Below are positions 50,556 to 59,358 of a stretch of 64,000 bases of DNA, piece after piece. Under the pieces are notes generated by a model. The model did no database searches. It saw only the letters and a list, made by a program, of their open reading frames with translations, and was not told the DNA's origin. Within the stretch, counting starts at the first letter, position 1, and each line of letters begins with the position of its first letter. The stretch spans positions 248,001 through 312,000 of the forward strand of contig JADKGW010000001.1 in NCBI GenBank assembly GCA_016722075.1, given 5' to 3'. The position numbers were made by a program, and so were the translations under genes. The DNA is from Candidatus Kouleothrix ribensis (GTDB lineage: Bacteria > Chloroflexota > Chloroflexia > Chloroflexales > Roseiflexaceae).

Positions 50556-53261
50556 CTATACCAGCGGGCCGAGCCGCACCCGCCGCAGCCGCAGGCTGTT
50601 GCTGACTACAAACACCGACGAGCAGGCCATGGCTCCAGCCGCAAGGATCGGGCTAAGCTGGAGGCCGAAGAACGGGTAGAGCAGGCCGGCGGCGATGGGG
50701 ATGCCGATCACATTGTAGATAAACGCCCAGAACAGGTTCCACTTGATCGTCGTCAGTGTGCGCCGGCTGAGCATGATCGCCTGGGCCACGCCGCGCAGGT
50801 CGCCGCGCATCAGCGTTACGTCGGCGGCCTCGATCGCCACGTCGGCCCCCGTGCCGATCGCAATGCCCACATCGGCCTGGGCCAGCGCCGGCGCGTCGTT
50901 GATGCCGTCGCCGACCATGGCCACCGCGCGGCCGGGTGTCGCTGCGGCGGGCTGCGCGCCGGCCTGGCCATGGGCCTGCAACTCTTTGATGAAATTGACC
51001 TTTTCGGCCGGTAGCACCTCGGCCACCACCCGGTCGACGCCGACCTGCTGGGCGATCGCCTCGGCCGTGCGCGCATTGTCGCCAGTGAGCATCACCACCT
51101 GGATGCCCAGCCTGTGCAGCTCGGCAATCGCGGCCTGCGAGCTGGGCTTGACCGTATCGGCGACGGCGATCACGCCTAACGCCACGCCGTCGGCCGCAAC
51201 GACCATGGCCGTCTTGCCCTGAGCCTGCAGCCGGGCCACCTCGCCGGCCACACCGGCCGTGTCGATGCTCCAGCCCTGCATGAGCGCCAGGTTGCCCAGC
51301 AGCATCGCGTGGCCCTCGACCAGCGCGCTGATGCCGTGGCCGGGTGCGGCCTCGAACGACTCGGGCTGTGCCAGCGTGAGCCCGTGCTCGTGCGCCGCCC
51401 GCACGATCGCCTGGCCCAGCGGGTGCTCGCTGCCGCGCTCGGCGCTTGCGGCCAGCCGCAGAACCGAGGCCTGCGAACCAAGCGCGATTGCGTCGGGGTC
51501 GCCGGTGCTTGATGCATGGTGCTCGGCTCCACCATCAGCAGCCACCAGGGCTGGCTGAACGACGACAATGTCGGTCACGACCGGCTTGCCCGCCGTGATC
51601 GTCCCGGTCTTATCGAGCACCACCGTGCCGATCGTGGCCGCGCGCTCGAGGCTTTCGGCATTCTTGATCAAGATGCCGTGTACTGCGCCAGTGCCGGTGC
51701 CGACCATAATCGCGGTCGGCGTGGCCAGGCCCAGCGCACACGGGCAGGCGATCACCAGCACTGCCACCGCGAAGATCAGCGACTGCGTGAAGCCGACCCC
51801 GCCGATAGCATACCAGCCCACGAACGTCGCCAGCGCAATGCCGATCACCGCCGGCACAAACACCGCCGCGACCTGATCGACCAGGCGCTGCACTGGCGCG
51901 CGGCTGCCCTGGGCCTGCTGCACCAGCTTGATGATCTGGGCCAGCGCGCTCTCTTTGCCTACGCGCGTGGCACGAAACTGGAAGCTGCCAGTGGTATTGA
52001 CGGTCGCGCCAATCACGGCATCACCAGGCTGCTTCTCGACCGGCAGGCTCTCGCCGGTGATCATGCTCTCGTCGATGCTTGAGCGCCCGGCCACGATGAT
52101 GCCGTCTACCGGCACGCGCTCGCCTGGCCGCACTACGATCAGATCACCCTTGCGCACCTGGTCAATTGGCATGTCTATCTCATCATAATGAAGAGATCGG
52201 GAGCCCAGGAGATCAAGCGACAAGGAGCTAGGCGCACTCGCGGCCTCCTGGTCTCCCGATCTCCCGGTCTCGGTTCCTGGCCGCAGCACCCGCGCGGTCT
52301 TGGGCTGCAGGCCGATCAGCGCCTTGATCGCCGCGCCCGTCTGGCTTTTGGCGCGCGCCTCGAGGTATTTGCCCACCAGGATCAGCGTAATGATCAGCGC
52401 GGCGGTTTCGAAGTAGACGTGCCCGGCCACGCCGAATGCCAGCAGCGCGACGCTATAGAGATATGCCGCCGACGAGCCTAGCGCAATCAGCGTGTCCATA
52501 TTTGCAGTGCGTGCCCTGAGCGCTTTCCAGGCATGCAGGTAGAAATCGGCGCCGCTGTAGAACTGCACGGGTGTCGCCAGTGCCAGGAACAGCCAGTTCA
52601 GCAGGTCGGCCGAGGCCGGGTAGTGCATGGCCATCACGCCGTCGTGGCCCATCGCGGCTTCGTTCGCGGCCCAGAACGCCGTGAGCCAGGGCGCAATCAG
52701 GCCGAAGTCGCGCGCCATCGAGAGCACGAATAGCGGCAGGCCCAGTGCCACGCCCACCAGCAGCTTGCGGCGCTTCTGGGCCAGCTCGCGTGTGCGCGCC
52801 AGTGCCTCGGCATCCCCCGCTTCGGCCGGCCCTGCCCCGGCCAGCTCGATCACGCCATAGCCGGCGCGCTCGATCGCGGCCTTGATCTCGGGCCAGCCAA
52901 CTGCCGTGGGCAGGTAGGCTACCGTAGCCTGCTCGCTGGCCAGGTTGACATTAGCCTCGAGCACGCCGGGCAGCTTACGCAGCGCCTTCTCGACCCGGCC
53001 CGAGCACGATGCGCAGGTCATGCCGGTCACCGCGATGTCGATCTGGTCGGTGATCACGCCGTAGCCGGCGCGCTCGACTGCCGCGAGCAGCTGCGGCGGC
53101 GCCACCAGGGCCGCATCGAAGCCGACTGCGGCCTGCTCGCTGGCCAGGTTGACATTGGCCTCGTGGACGCCGGGTAGCTTACGCAGCGCTTTCTCGACCC
53201 GGCTCGAGCACGATGCGCAGGTCATGCCCGTGACGGGCAGGTTGATCTGTTGGATTCCCAT
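50556..53261 (-). CDS. copA: Copper-exporting P1B-type ATPase
   Basis: 901 aa. Two N-terminal heavy-metal domains, each with GMTCASCSxRVEKALRKLPG (residues about 13 and 84). Membrane helices follow, with the metal-site CPC in VIACPCALGLATPTA, TGES (MITGESLPVEKQ), DKTGT phosphorylation site (VVLDKTGTITAGKP) and hinge MVGDGINDAPALAQAD. Exports Cu(I). In the actuator region, after TARVLRPGTETGRSGDQ, about 35 extra residues are coded by an inserted palindromic repeat (52195-52261). copZ lies 126 bases upstream on the same strand. Confidence 0.95.
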   Translation of the reverse strand: MGIQQINLPVTGMTCASCSSRVEKALRKLPGVHEANVNLASEQAAVGFDAALVAPPQLLAAVERAGYGVITDQIDIAVTGMTCASCSGRVEKALRKLPGVLEANVNLASEQATVAYLPTAVGWPEIKAAIERAGYGVIELAGAGPAEAGDAEALARTRELAQKRRKLLVGVALGLPLFVLSMARDFGLIAPWLTAFWAANEAAMGHDGVMAMHYPASADLLNWLFLALATPVQFYSGADFYLHAWKALRARTANMDTLIALGSSAAYLYSVALLAFGVAGHVYFETAALIITLILVGKYLEARAKSQTGAAIKALIGLQPKTARVLRPGTETGRSGDQEAASAPSSLSLDLLGSRSLHYDEIDMPIDQVRKGDLIVVRPGERVPVDGIIVAGRSSIDESMITGESLPVEKQPGDAVIGATVNTTGSFQFRATRVGKESALAQIIKLVQQAQGSRAPVQRLVDQVAAVFVPAVIGIALATFVGWYAIGGVGFTQSLIFAVAVLVIACPCALGLATPTAIMVGTGTGAVHGILIKNAESLERAATIGTVVLDKTGTITAGKPVVTDIVVVQPALVAADGGAEHHASSTGDPDAIALGSQASVLRLAASAERGSEHPLGQAIVRAAHEHGLTLAQPESFEAAPGHGISALVEGHAMLLGNLALMQGWSIDTAGVAGEVARLQAQGKTAMVVAADGVALGVIAVADTVKPSSQAAIAELHRLGIQVVMLTGDNARTAEAIAQQVGVDRVVAEVLPAEKVNFIKELQAHGQAGAQPAAATPGRAVAMVGDGINDAPALAQADVGIAIGTGADVAIEAADVTLMRGDLRGVAQAIMLSRRTLTTIKWNLFWAFIYNVIGIPIAAGLLYPFFGLQLSPILAAGAMACSSVFVVSNSLRLRRVRLGPLV
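52195..52261. repeat. Palindromic repeat inserted in copA
   Basis: GATCGGGAGCCCAGGAG (52195-52211) and CTCCTGGTCTCCCGATC (52245-52261) pair with one mismatch. The insertion keeps the copA frame open and codes for a Ser/Leu-rich stretch ending before the conserved DQVRKGD. Related in sequence to the repeat in the helicase gene. Confidence 0.8.
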
Positions 53262-53333
53262 AGTTTTACTTTAGGCGCTGCGTTGCGTGCTTAGCAGCTC
53301 CGCGCGCATATGGTATTGGTTTTACCGTTTTTC

Positions 53334-53374
53334 GTTATCGGTTTTTGCGCTTGCAGAGCGCAAAAACCGATAAC
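53334..53374. repeat. Perfect 18-bp inverted repeat between copZ and copA
   Basis: GTTATCGGTTTTTGCGCT (53334-53351), loop TGCAG, AGCGCAAAAACCGATAAC (53357-53374). It lies 14 bases beyond the copZ stop. Same T5/A5 design as the hairpin at 35125. It may separate copZ from copA expression. Confidence 0.85.
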
Positions 53375-53387
53375 CAAGCCCCTACGC

Positions 53388-53600
53388 CTACGCCTGCGCA
53401 ACCTCTTCGTAGCCGGCTTCGTTGATCGCCGCGACGATCGCTGCCGCTGCAACTGCCTCGTCATGCTCGACCGTCACAGTCTTGCTATCGAGTGCCACCT
53501 GCACGCGCTGCACACCCGGCACGGCCGATACTTCCTTGGTGATCGCATTCACGCAGTGCTGGCACGAAATCTCAGGGACTTTGAAGCGTTCGGTAATCAT
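53388..53600 (-). CDS. copZ: Copper chaperone, CopZ-like
   Basis: 70-aa heavy-metal-associated domain (beta-alpha-beta-beta-alpha-beta). The copper site is ISCQHCVNAI (C-x-x-C), followed by VPGVQRVQVALDSKTVTVEHDE. Delivers Cu(I) to CopA, the next gene downstream. TAGGAG lies eight bases before the ATG. The promoter and a CsoR-like site lie directly upstream. Confidence 0.93.
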   Translation of the reverse strand: MITERFKVPEISCQHCVNAITKEVSAVPGVQRVQVALDSKTVTVEHDEAVAAAAIVAAINEAGYEEVAQA

Positions 53601-53632
53601 GATCGTAGCTCCTACTGGTCATGCATTTGCAC

Positions 53633-53657
53633 TACCCCCTCCCAGGGGGGATGGGTG
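53633..53657. promoter_or_regulatory. CsoR-like operator
   Basis: TACCCCCTCCCAGGGGGGAT with flanking GGG forms a G/C-tract pseudo-palindrome, as in CsoR copper-repressor sites. It lies from about the transcription start to +20 of the copZ promoter, where a bound repressor would block transcription until copper is present. No csoR gene is in the window. Confidence 0.65.
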
Positions 53658-53659
53658 CA

Positions 53660-53688
53660 GTATAGCACTGTGGGTCGTGTATGTCAAT
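53660..53688 (-). promoter_or_regulatory. copZ-copA promoter
   Basis: On the minus strand TTGACA (53688-53683), exactly 17 bases, TATACT (53665-53660). Near-perfect sigma-70 promoter followed by the G-tract operator. Confidence 0.88.
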
Positions 53689-53877
53689 TTGGCATGCTCC
53701 CCAGCTCCCCAGCAGGCGCTGGCGGCATGCAATCCGAGTGTGGGGCGCTTTTGTAGCCAGCGCGCTGCCTCAAACCTGCGGGCTTGAGCCGAGTATGCTG
53801 CCGAAAGCAGTGCCGGCGATCTCAGTCTAGCTGAGACCGCCGGCATGCTCGAAGCCTGCTTTGCGCTAGGGTGCCGG

Positions 53878-56800
53878 CTAGGGCAGGCTGTCCTTGGTGT
53901 CGCCCTCGGCGGGGTTGAAGTCGGTGGCAGTGTCGGTGCCAGGCCCGCCGCTGAACTTGTCGGCATTAGCGCCGCCGGTCAGCGTGTCGTTGCCATAGCC
54001 GCCTTCCAGTCGATCCTTGCCGATCCCACCATTGAGTGTGTCGTTGCCGTCGTTGCCGGTGAGCCGGTCGTCGCCCTCGCCGCCGATCAATGTGTCGTTG
54101 CCGTTGCCGCCGTCGGCTTTGTCGTTGCCGCCGCCGCCATCGATGTAGTCGTCGCCGTTGTTGCCGCGCAGTATGTCGTTGCCACCCAGGCCGCAGATCA
54201 CGTCGTTGCCGCTGTTGGCCTCGATCGTGTCGTTGCCCTCGGTGCCGACGATCACATCCGCGCGATTGCTGCCCTCGAGCTTGCCCGCGTAGGTCTTGCC
54301 GCTATCTGGCCCGCCCACGATCTTGCCGTTCTGCACATAAATCGTCGCTGTCTGGCCGTTGCAGGTGGGCGTGGTGGTGCCGCTGGGGTTGACGATATGC
54401 GGCTCGCCGGCCGAGCTGCTGCCGTTGTAGCTGGCGTCGCCGGCGTACGTCGCGGTGAGCGTGCGGCTGCCGGCGGTGCTGAGCGTAATGGCGCACTGGC
54501 CGGCCGCCACCGTGGCGGTGCAGCTATTCACGCCGTCGCTTACGGTCACGTTGCCGGTGGGCGTGCCGCTGCCGCTGGCCGGCACCACGCTATACTGCAC
54601 TGTCACCACCTGCCCCACCGTCGAGGGGTCGGGTGTGTCGCTGGTGATCGCGGTGGTGGTGTTGATCTTGGCCGTCGGGTTGATCGTGGTCGGGTCGTTG
54701 GCGCTGTCGTCGGCGGCGTTCGTGTCGCCGCTGATCGCCACCGTTGCGCTGTTGGTTACACTCGCGGGCGCGTTCGCCGCGACATTCACCGTCAGCGTGA
54801 TGTCGGGGTAGCTGCTGCCGGCCGCCAGCGCGTCGGCGCGCGTGCAGGTGAGCGTGGCCAGCGTGCAGCTCCAGCCGCTACCGCCGATCGCCGTGGCAGT
54901 CAGGCCGCTGGGCAGCGTGTCGACCACCGTGACCGTGTTGTTGGCCTCTGCGGTGCCGGGGTTCGAGACGCTGATCGTATACTGGGCGCCGGTCTGGCCC
55001 TGGGCGAAGTTGCCGCTGTGACTCTTCAGCACCGCCAGATTCAGCACCAGCGGCAAATTCACGATGTGCTGTAAGCTGCCCGAGCTGCCATTGTAGTTGG
55101 CATCACCGGCGTAGGTCGCGGTCAGCGTGCGCGCGCCTGCCGTCGTGAGCGTGATGTTGCACTTGCCCGTAGCAACCGTGGCGGTGCAGCTGTCTACGCC
55201 GTCGCTCACGGTGACGTTGCCGCTGGGCGTGCCGCTGCCGGGCGCGTTCACCGCCACGCTATACTGCACCAGCACTGCCTGGCCCACCGTCGAGGGGGCG
55301 GGTGTGGCCGAAATAATCGTGGTGGTGGTGCTGGCCCGGTTCACCGTGTGCGGCTCGCCGGCCGAGCTGCTGCCGTTGAAGGTGCCGTCGCCGGCGTAGG
55401 TCGCGGTCAGCGTCTTGGCGCCCGCGCTGGTGAAAGTGATGCCGCACTGGCCGGCCGCCACCGTGCCGGTGCAGGATTGCGTGCCGTCGCTTACGGTGAC
55501 GTTGCCGCTGGGCGTGCCGCTGCTCGCGCTCACGCTGTAGCCGATCGTCACCGGCTCGCCCACCACCGAGGGGTCGGGCGTGTCGCTGGTGATCGTGGTG
55601 GTGGTGTTCGGCGAGATCACCGTGTGCGCCACGCCGGCCGAGCTGCTGGTGTTGAAGTTGCTGTCGCCTGGGTACGTCGCGGTCAGCGTGCGCGCGCCTG
55701 CCGTCGTGAGTGTGATGCTGCACTGGCCCGTAGCGACCGTGGCGGTGCAGCTATCGACGCCGTCGCTCACGGTCACGTTGCCGGTGGGCGTGCCCGCGCC
55801 GGGCGCGTTCACCGCCACGCTATACTGCACCAGCACCGCCTGGCCGACTGTCGAGGGGGCGGGTGTGTCGCTGGTGATCGTGGTGGTGGTATTGGCCTTA
55901 TTCACCTGGTGCGCCACGCCGGCCGAGCTGCTGCCGTTAAAGCCCCCGCCGCCAGCGTAGGTTGCGGTCAGGGTCTTGGCGCCTGCGCTGGTGAAGGTGA
56001 TCGAGCACTGGCCGGCCGCCACCGTGCCGCTGCAGCTCTGCGAGCCGTCGCTCACGGTGACGTTGCCGCTGGGCGTGCCGCTGCTCGAGGTCACGCTGTA
56101 GCCGATCGTCACCGCCTGGCCCACCACCGAGGGGTCGGGATTATCCGAGGTGATCGTGGTGGTGGTGCTGGGCGAGGTGATCGTGATGTTAGCCGTCACC
56201 GTCTGGTTATCCACCGTGGCAGTGGCGCTGCCAGCCCCGGCAGTGGCGCCGGCGGTGAAGGTCGCGGTAGCCAGGCCACTCGATTGGATCGTCGACTGCG
56301 CGCCCGAGATCGTGCCCAGTGTCGCGCCGAACGCGATCGATGTGCTGGCCAGCGCGCCGAGGCTGCCGGCCGACACGCTGCTGGCGGCTGAGTCGGTCAG
56401 GAAGCTAGCGGTAACCGCGCTTGTGCCGCCTGTGGTAATCGAGCCAGGGTTGGCGGTGATGCTCAGCACCAGGCGCGGCGCAGCGGTGATACTGGCCGTC
56501 TGGCCGCCGATGCTATCGCAGCCGGTGTTGCCCGGCCCGGCATTACACCCCCACCAGTTCTCGGCCGCATTGAGCGTGCCGCCGGTGCCAAGCCCTTTGT
56601 AGATGCCCGAGCCACTGCTGGCGCTGTTGTTGAAGAAGCGATTGAACTGCATGGTCGAGGACTGCGAGCTATTGTCGAAGATCGCCCCGCCAAAGCCGGC
56701 AGTGGCCTGGTTGCCGCTGAAGATGTTCTTCGAGATCGTAAAGGCGCTGAGCGCCTGGGTGGTTGAGATCGCCACGCGGATCGCGCCGCCGGCGCCGGTG

Positions 56801-57591
56801 GCCGAAGCCGCGGCCGAGTTGTTCGAGAAGCGGCTGTTGGTGATGCTCAGGCCACCCTGCCCGGCCGCGCCAGCGTTGTTGAGCAGGCTGTAGCTAACGG
56901 CGCCGCCCACGTTGGCGACGGTGTTGTTGCTGAACTGGCAGTTGTCGATCGTCAGCACGCCGCCGCCGCTATAGCTGACGGCCGCGCCGACATTGAAGAT
57001 GCCCGCCGGCAGGCTGTTATCGCGGATGATACAGCTGCTCAAGCTTAGCGAGTTGCCTGGGCCGCCGGCGAAAATCCCGGCGCCGCCGAAGTTGTCGCTT
57101 GGGGCATTGCCGCCGGTGATCGTCACGCCCGAGATGCTGAGCGCGACATTCGACGCGACAGCGCCGCTGACCGGCGGGTTCACGTCGAACACGCGCCGGC
57201 TGGCGACGGTCTGCTGGATGATCGTGCTGCTCGCGCCCGCGCCGATGATGCGGGTGTCGGTGTTGCTGGCATCGCCGACCTGCAGCTCGTCGACGGTCAG
57301 GGTGTAGGTGCCGGCCGGCAGGTTGATCGTGAACGGCACGCCACCGCCCGCGCCGGTGCAGCCGCCGATGTTGCTGTTACTGTTGGCCGAGGCCAGCGCC
57401 TCGCGCAGCGAGCAGCCGGCGCCGGCGCCATTTTCGTCGGCGGTGGTGGTGACGTTGATCGTGCTGGCGGCGCGCGCGGGTGATGGCGCGGCCATCAGCG
57501 CGGCGCAGGCCAGCAGCAGCACGAATACGACGCGCCCGATCGCGCGGCCCGGCCCCCGCCGTGAATGTATTGCGGTTCGGTAGCCTTCCAT
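53878..57591 (-). CDS. Giant secreted beta-helix / Ig-like / RTX protein
   Basis: 1237 aa. Signal peptide (about 1-42, ending ARAA). Residues about 43-380 form a right-handed beta-helix opened by CSLREALASANS, with repeats such as FSNNTVANVGGAVSY. Next come an invasin-like domain and four group-3 Ig-like repeats opening TTTTITSDxPxPS (roughly 490-870), a DUF11 domain (about 875-1000), a fifth Ig repeat, and RTX calcium-binding nonapeptides (GGNDxLxGx; about 1110-1215). The RTX tail may direct type I secretion or fold in calcium outside the cell. Likely adhesin or sheath protein. AAGGAG precedes the ATG. Confidence 0.88.
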   Translation of the reverse strand: MEGYRTAIHSRRGPGRAIGRVVFVLLLACAALMAAPSPARAASTINVTTTADENGAGAGCSLREALASANSNSNIGGCTGAGGGVPFTINLPAGTYTLTVDELQVGDASNTDTRIIGAGASSTIIQQTVASRRVFDVNPPVSGAVASNVALSISGVTITGGNAPSDNFGGAGIFAGGPGNSLSLSSCIIRDNSLPAGIFNVGAAVSYSGGGVLTIDNCQFSNNTVANVGGAVSYSLLNNAGAAGQGGLSITNSRFSNNSAAASATGAGGAIRVAISTTQALSAFTISKNIFSGNQATAGFGGAIFDNSSQSSTMQFNRFFNNSASSGSGIYKGLGTGGTLNAAENWWGCNAGPGNTGCDSIGGQTASITAAPRLVLSITANPGSITTGGTSAVTASFLTDSAASSVSAGSLGALASTSIAFGATLGTISGAQSTIQSSGLATATFTAGATAGAGSATATVDNQTVTANITITSPSTTTTITSDNPDPSVVGQAVTIGYSVTSSSGTPSGNVTVSDGSQSCSGTVAAGQCSITFTSAGAKTLTATYAGGGGFNGSSSAGVAHQVNKANTTTTITSDTPAPSTVGQAVLVQYSVAVNAPGAGTPTGNVTVSDGVDSCTATVATGQCSITLTTAGARTLTATYPGDSNFNTSSSAGVAHTVISPNTTTTITSDTPDPSVVGEPVTIGYSVSASSGTPSGNVTVSDGTQSCTGTVAAGQCGITFTSAGAKTLTATYAGDGTFNGSSSAGEPHTVNRASTTTTIISATPAPSTVGQAVLVQYSVAVNAPGSGTPSGNVTVSDGVDSCTATVATGKCNITLTTAGARTLTATYAGDANYNGSSGSLQHIVNLPLVLNLAVLKSHSGNFAQGQTGAQYTISVSNPGTAEANNTVTVVDTLPSGLTATAIGGSGWSCTLATLTCTRADALAAGSSYPDITLTVNVAANAPASVTNSATVAISGDTNAADDSANDPTTINPTAKINTTTAITSDTPDPSTVGQVVTVQYSVVPASGSGTPTGNVTVSDGVNSCTATVAAGQCAITLSTAGSRTLTATYAGDASYNGSSSAGEPHIVNPSGTTTPTCNGQTATIYVQNGKIVGGPDSGKTYAGKLEGSNRADVIVGTEGNDTIEANSGNDVICGLGGNDILRGNNGDDYIDGGGGNDKADGGNGNDTLIGGEGDDRLTGNDGNDTLNGGIGKDRLEGGYGNDTLTGGANADKFSGGPGTDTATDFNPAEGDTKDSLP

Positions 57592-57664
57592 GAACGACTC
57601 CTTCGATGTTGTTGCGCCAGGCCGGTCATATTCGCGGGCAAGCTATATCACCGTAGCGCATACG

Positions 57665-57690
57665 GCGGGCGGAGCCTGCGCCCCGCCCGC
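57665..57690 (-). terminator. Hairpin after the tail-collar genes
   Basis: GCGGGCGG / CCGCCCGC, 8-bp stem with a ten-base loop, 27 bases past the last collar gene stop. No U-tract, so a weak or rho-assisted terminator at best. Confidence 0.45.
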
Positions 57691-57716
57691 ATCGCCGATG
57701 AATAATCGGCTACGCA

Positions 57717-58250
57717 TTAGCCGCGCGGTGGGAAAACCCCCTGCAGCGCGATAATGAAGTTCAGCGTCAGGTAGGGCTGCATGTTGTTATGCGGCTGGCT
57801 CTGGCCCTGGGGCGTCAGCGCGCCCACATTCATCGCCGCCGGGCTGTTGGCGTTGGTCGTGTACATGGGCACACTGGCGCGCGGCTCGCCGCCCACGGCC
57901 CAGATGCCGCCCGTGGGGTTGTTGGTGCTGGCGCTATTGCCGCTGGCTTTGGCCACATGCGAGTGCGATGGCATCTCGCTCACCAGCAGCGTGACGCTCG
58001 GTGCGCCGCTTGTCTCACCTTCAGAGCGATCACTCAGCCCCGGCCCCTGGCCCCAGAACATTGGCGCAATATCCTGGAAGTTTGGCAGCGCGAAGGTGTT
58101 TATGCCATTGCCGCCATAGATAGTGCCCAGAATCGAAAACAGCGCGGTATTTGACGAGATCGGCAAGATCTGGCCGTTGCACAGCGCCCAGCCGGTGGGC
58201 GCGTAGTTGAAGCCGACGATCCGGATCTCGCCGATAAATGGATCGGCCAT
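57717..58250 (-). CDS. Tail-collar domain protein (third of three)
   Basis: 177 aa. N-terminal phage tail-collar domain: FIGEIRIVGFNYAPTGWALC, ILPISSNTALFSILGTIYGG and FALPNF. The C-terminus ends HNNMQPYLTLNFIIALQGVF as in its two neighbours. Its collar strand diverges (IAPMFWGQG instead of the usual R-x-P-x-x-x-G-Q-G). The ATG at 58250 has AAGGAG nine bases upstream; the frame is open upstream. Family known as microcystin-dependent protein (MdpB)-like; role unknown outside phage tails. Confidence 0.88.
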   Translation of the reverse strand: MADPFIGEIRIVGFNYAPTGWALCNGQILPISSNTALFSILGTIYGGNGINTFALPNFQDIAPMFWGQGPGLSDRSEGETSGAPSVTLLVSEMPSHSHVAKASGNSASTNNPTGGIWAVGGEPRASVPMYTTNANSPAAMNVGALTPQGQSQPHNNMQPYLTLNFIIALQGVFPPRG

Positions 58251-58326
58251 GAATCTGCTCCTTGTTGTGTGTACACGATCTGCGCGTGCGTGCCACGCAC
58301 GCGCAGCGGCCGGCGCGTACGCTGCG

Positions 58327-58824
58327 CTACGGGCGCGAAGGATAGATCCCAACCAGCGCGATCATGAACGAGATCGTCAGGTAGGGCTGCATGTTGTTGT
58401 GCGCCTGGTTGCCGCCGCTGAGCGCGATCGCGCCATCCCACATCGTGGCATTTGCGGTGCTGGCATACGGCGATTGCCCAGATTGGCTGGCCCAGAACGC
58501 GTCTTGCGGCAAGACCTGGTCGGCCGGGTTGTTGCTGCCGTTCACACTATGCGTGTGCATGGGCAGCTCGTTCACGGTTAGGGTGTGGTTCTCTTCGCCG
58601 GCCCCGGTGCCCTGCCTGTTCTGGCCGAAGTGGATCGGCACGCGGCTACGCAGATCAGGCAGGTTAAAAGTGCTCGTTCCATTGCCGCCATACATCGTGC
58701 CGAGCAGCGAATATAGCGCCTGGTTCTGGCTGATCGGCATCGACTGGCCGTTGCAGAGCGCCCAGCCTTTGGCGGCAAAGCCCCACGAGGTCATCTTGAT
58801 CTCACCGATAAATGGATCGCTCAT
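58327..58824 (-). CDS. Tail-collar domain protein (second of three)
   Basis: 165 aa. FIGEIKMTSWGFAAKGWALC, MPISQNQALYSLLGTMYGG, FNLPDLRSRVPIHFGQ and C-terminal HNNMQPYLTISFMIALVGIY. It lies 12 bases after the first collar gene and 76 before the third, so the three form one operon. No other phage tail or injection-machine genes are in the window. Confidence 0.9.
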   Translation of the reverse strand: MSDPFIGEIKMTSWGFAAKGWALCNGQSMPISQNQALYSLLGTMYGGNGTSTFNLPDLRSRVPIHFGQNRQGTGAGEENHTLTVNELPMHTHSVNGSNNPADQVLPQDAFWASQSGQSPYASTANATMWDGAIALSGGNQAHNNMQPYLTISFMIALVGIYPSRP

Positions 58825-58836
58825 TGCACCCTCACA

Positions 58837-59358
58837 CTAGCCTTGCGACGGGTAAATACCGTTTAGCGCGATAATAAAGCTTACCGCCAGATATGGCTGC
58901 ATGTTCTCGTGTGGCTGGTTGCCGCCGGTTATGCCGATCGCGGCCAGGTTCAGATTTGTATTGGCCTGGTCGCCGGGCACAAACTGCGGCACGGTGGCCG
59001 AGCCCGACCAGAACGAGCCGGCTGGTTTGTCGCTGTTGCCGCTGCCGCTGTTGGCCACCGCGAGGTGATTATGCAGCGGCAGATTGTTCTGAATTAGCGT
59101 CACAGCCTCGCTGCCGCCTACTTCGCCCAGCACCCGTGGCGAGAGGCCATTGCCCTGGCCCTGGTGCAGCGGCAGGCGGCCACGCAGGTCGGGCAGGTTG
59201 AAGGTGAGCTGTCCATCACCGCCGTAGGTCGTGCCGATCAGATTGAACAGCGTAGGGTACTCGGCGATCGCCATGGCTGAACCATCGCAGAACGCCCAAT
59301 CGAGCGGCGCAAAACTGCCGCCGAACATCCGAATCTCGCCAATGTACGCTTCGCTCAT
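58837..59358 (-). CDS. Tail-collar domain protein (first of three)
   Basis: 173 aa, operon-leading paralogue. YIGEIRMFGGSFAPLDWAFC, AIAEYPTLFNLIGTTYGGDG, FNLPDLRGRLPLHQGQG and C-terminal HENMQPYLAVSFIIALNGIY. The middle part varies between the three paralogues while the two ends are conserved, as expected for fibres with a variable receptor-facing part. AAGGAC precedes the ATG. Confidence 0.9.
   Translation of the reverse strand: MSEAYIGEIRMFGGSFAPLDWAFCDGSAMAIAEYPTLFNLIGTTYGGDGQLTFNLPDLRGRLPLHQGQGNGLSPRVLGEVGGSEAVTLIQNNLPLHNHLAVANSGSGNSDKPAGSFWSGSATVPQFVPGDQANTNLNLAAIGITGGNQPHENMQPYLAVSFIIALNGIYPSQG

Noticed and set aside
53845..55074. 409-aa plus-strand frame with Val/Ala/Gly-rich sequence
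   Set aside because: Antisense to the RTX/Ig repeats of the giant secreted protein; its low-complexity translation mirrors those repeats.
57717..59358. Prophage region
   Set aside because: Only tail-collar domains are present; no capsid, terminase, integrase, lysis or other tail genes flank them.
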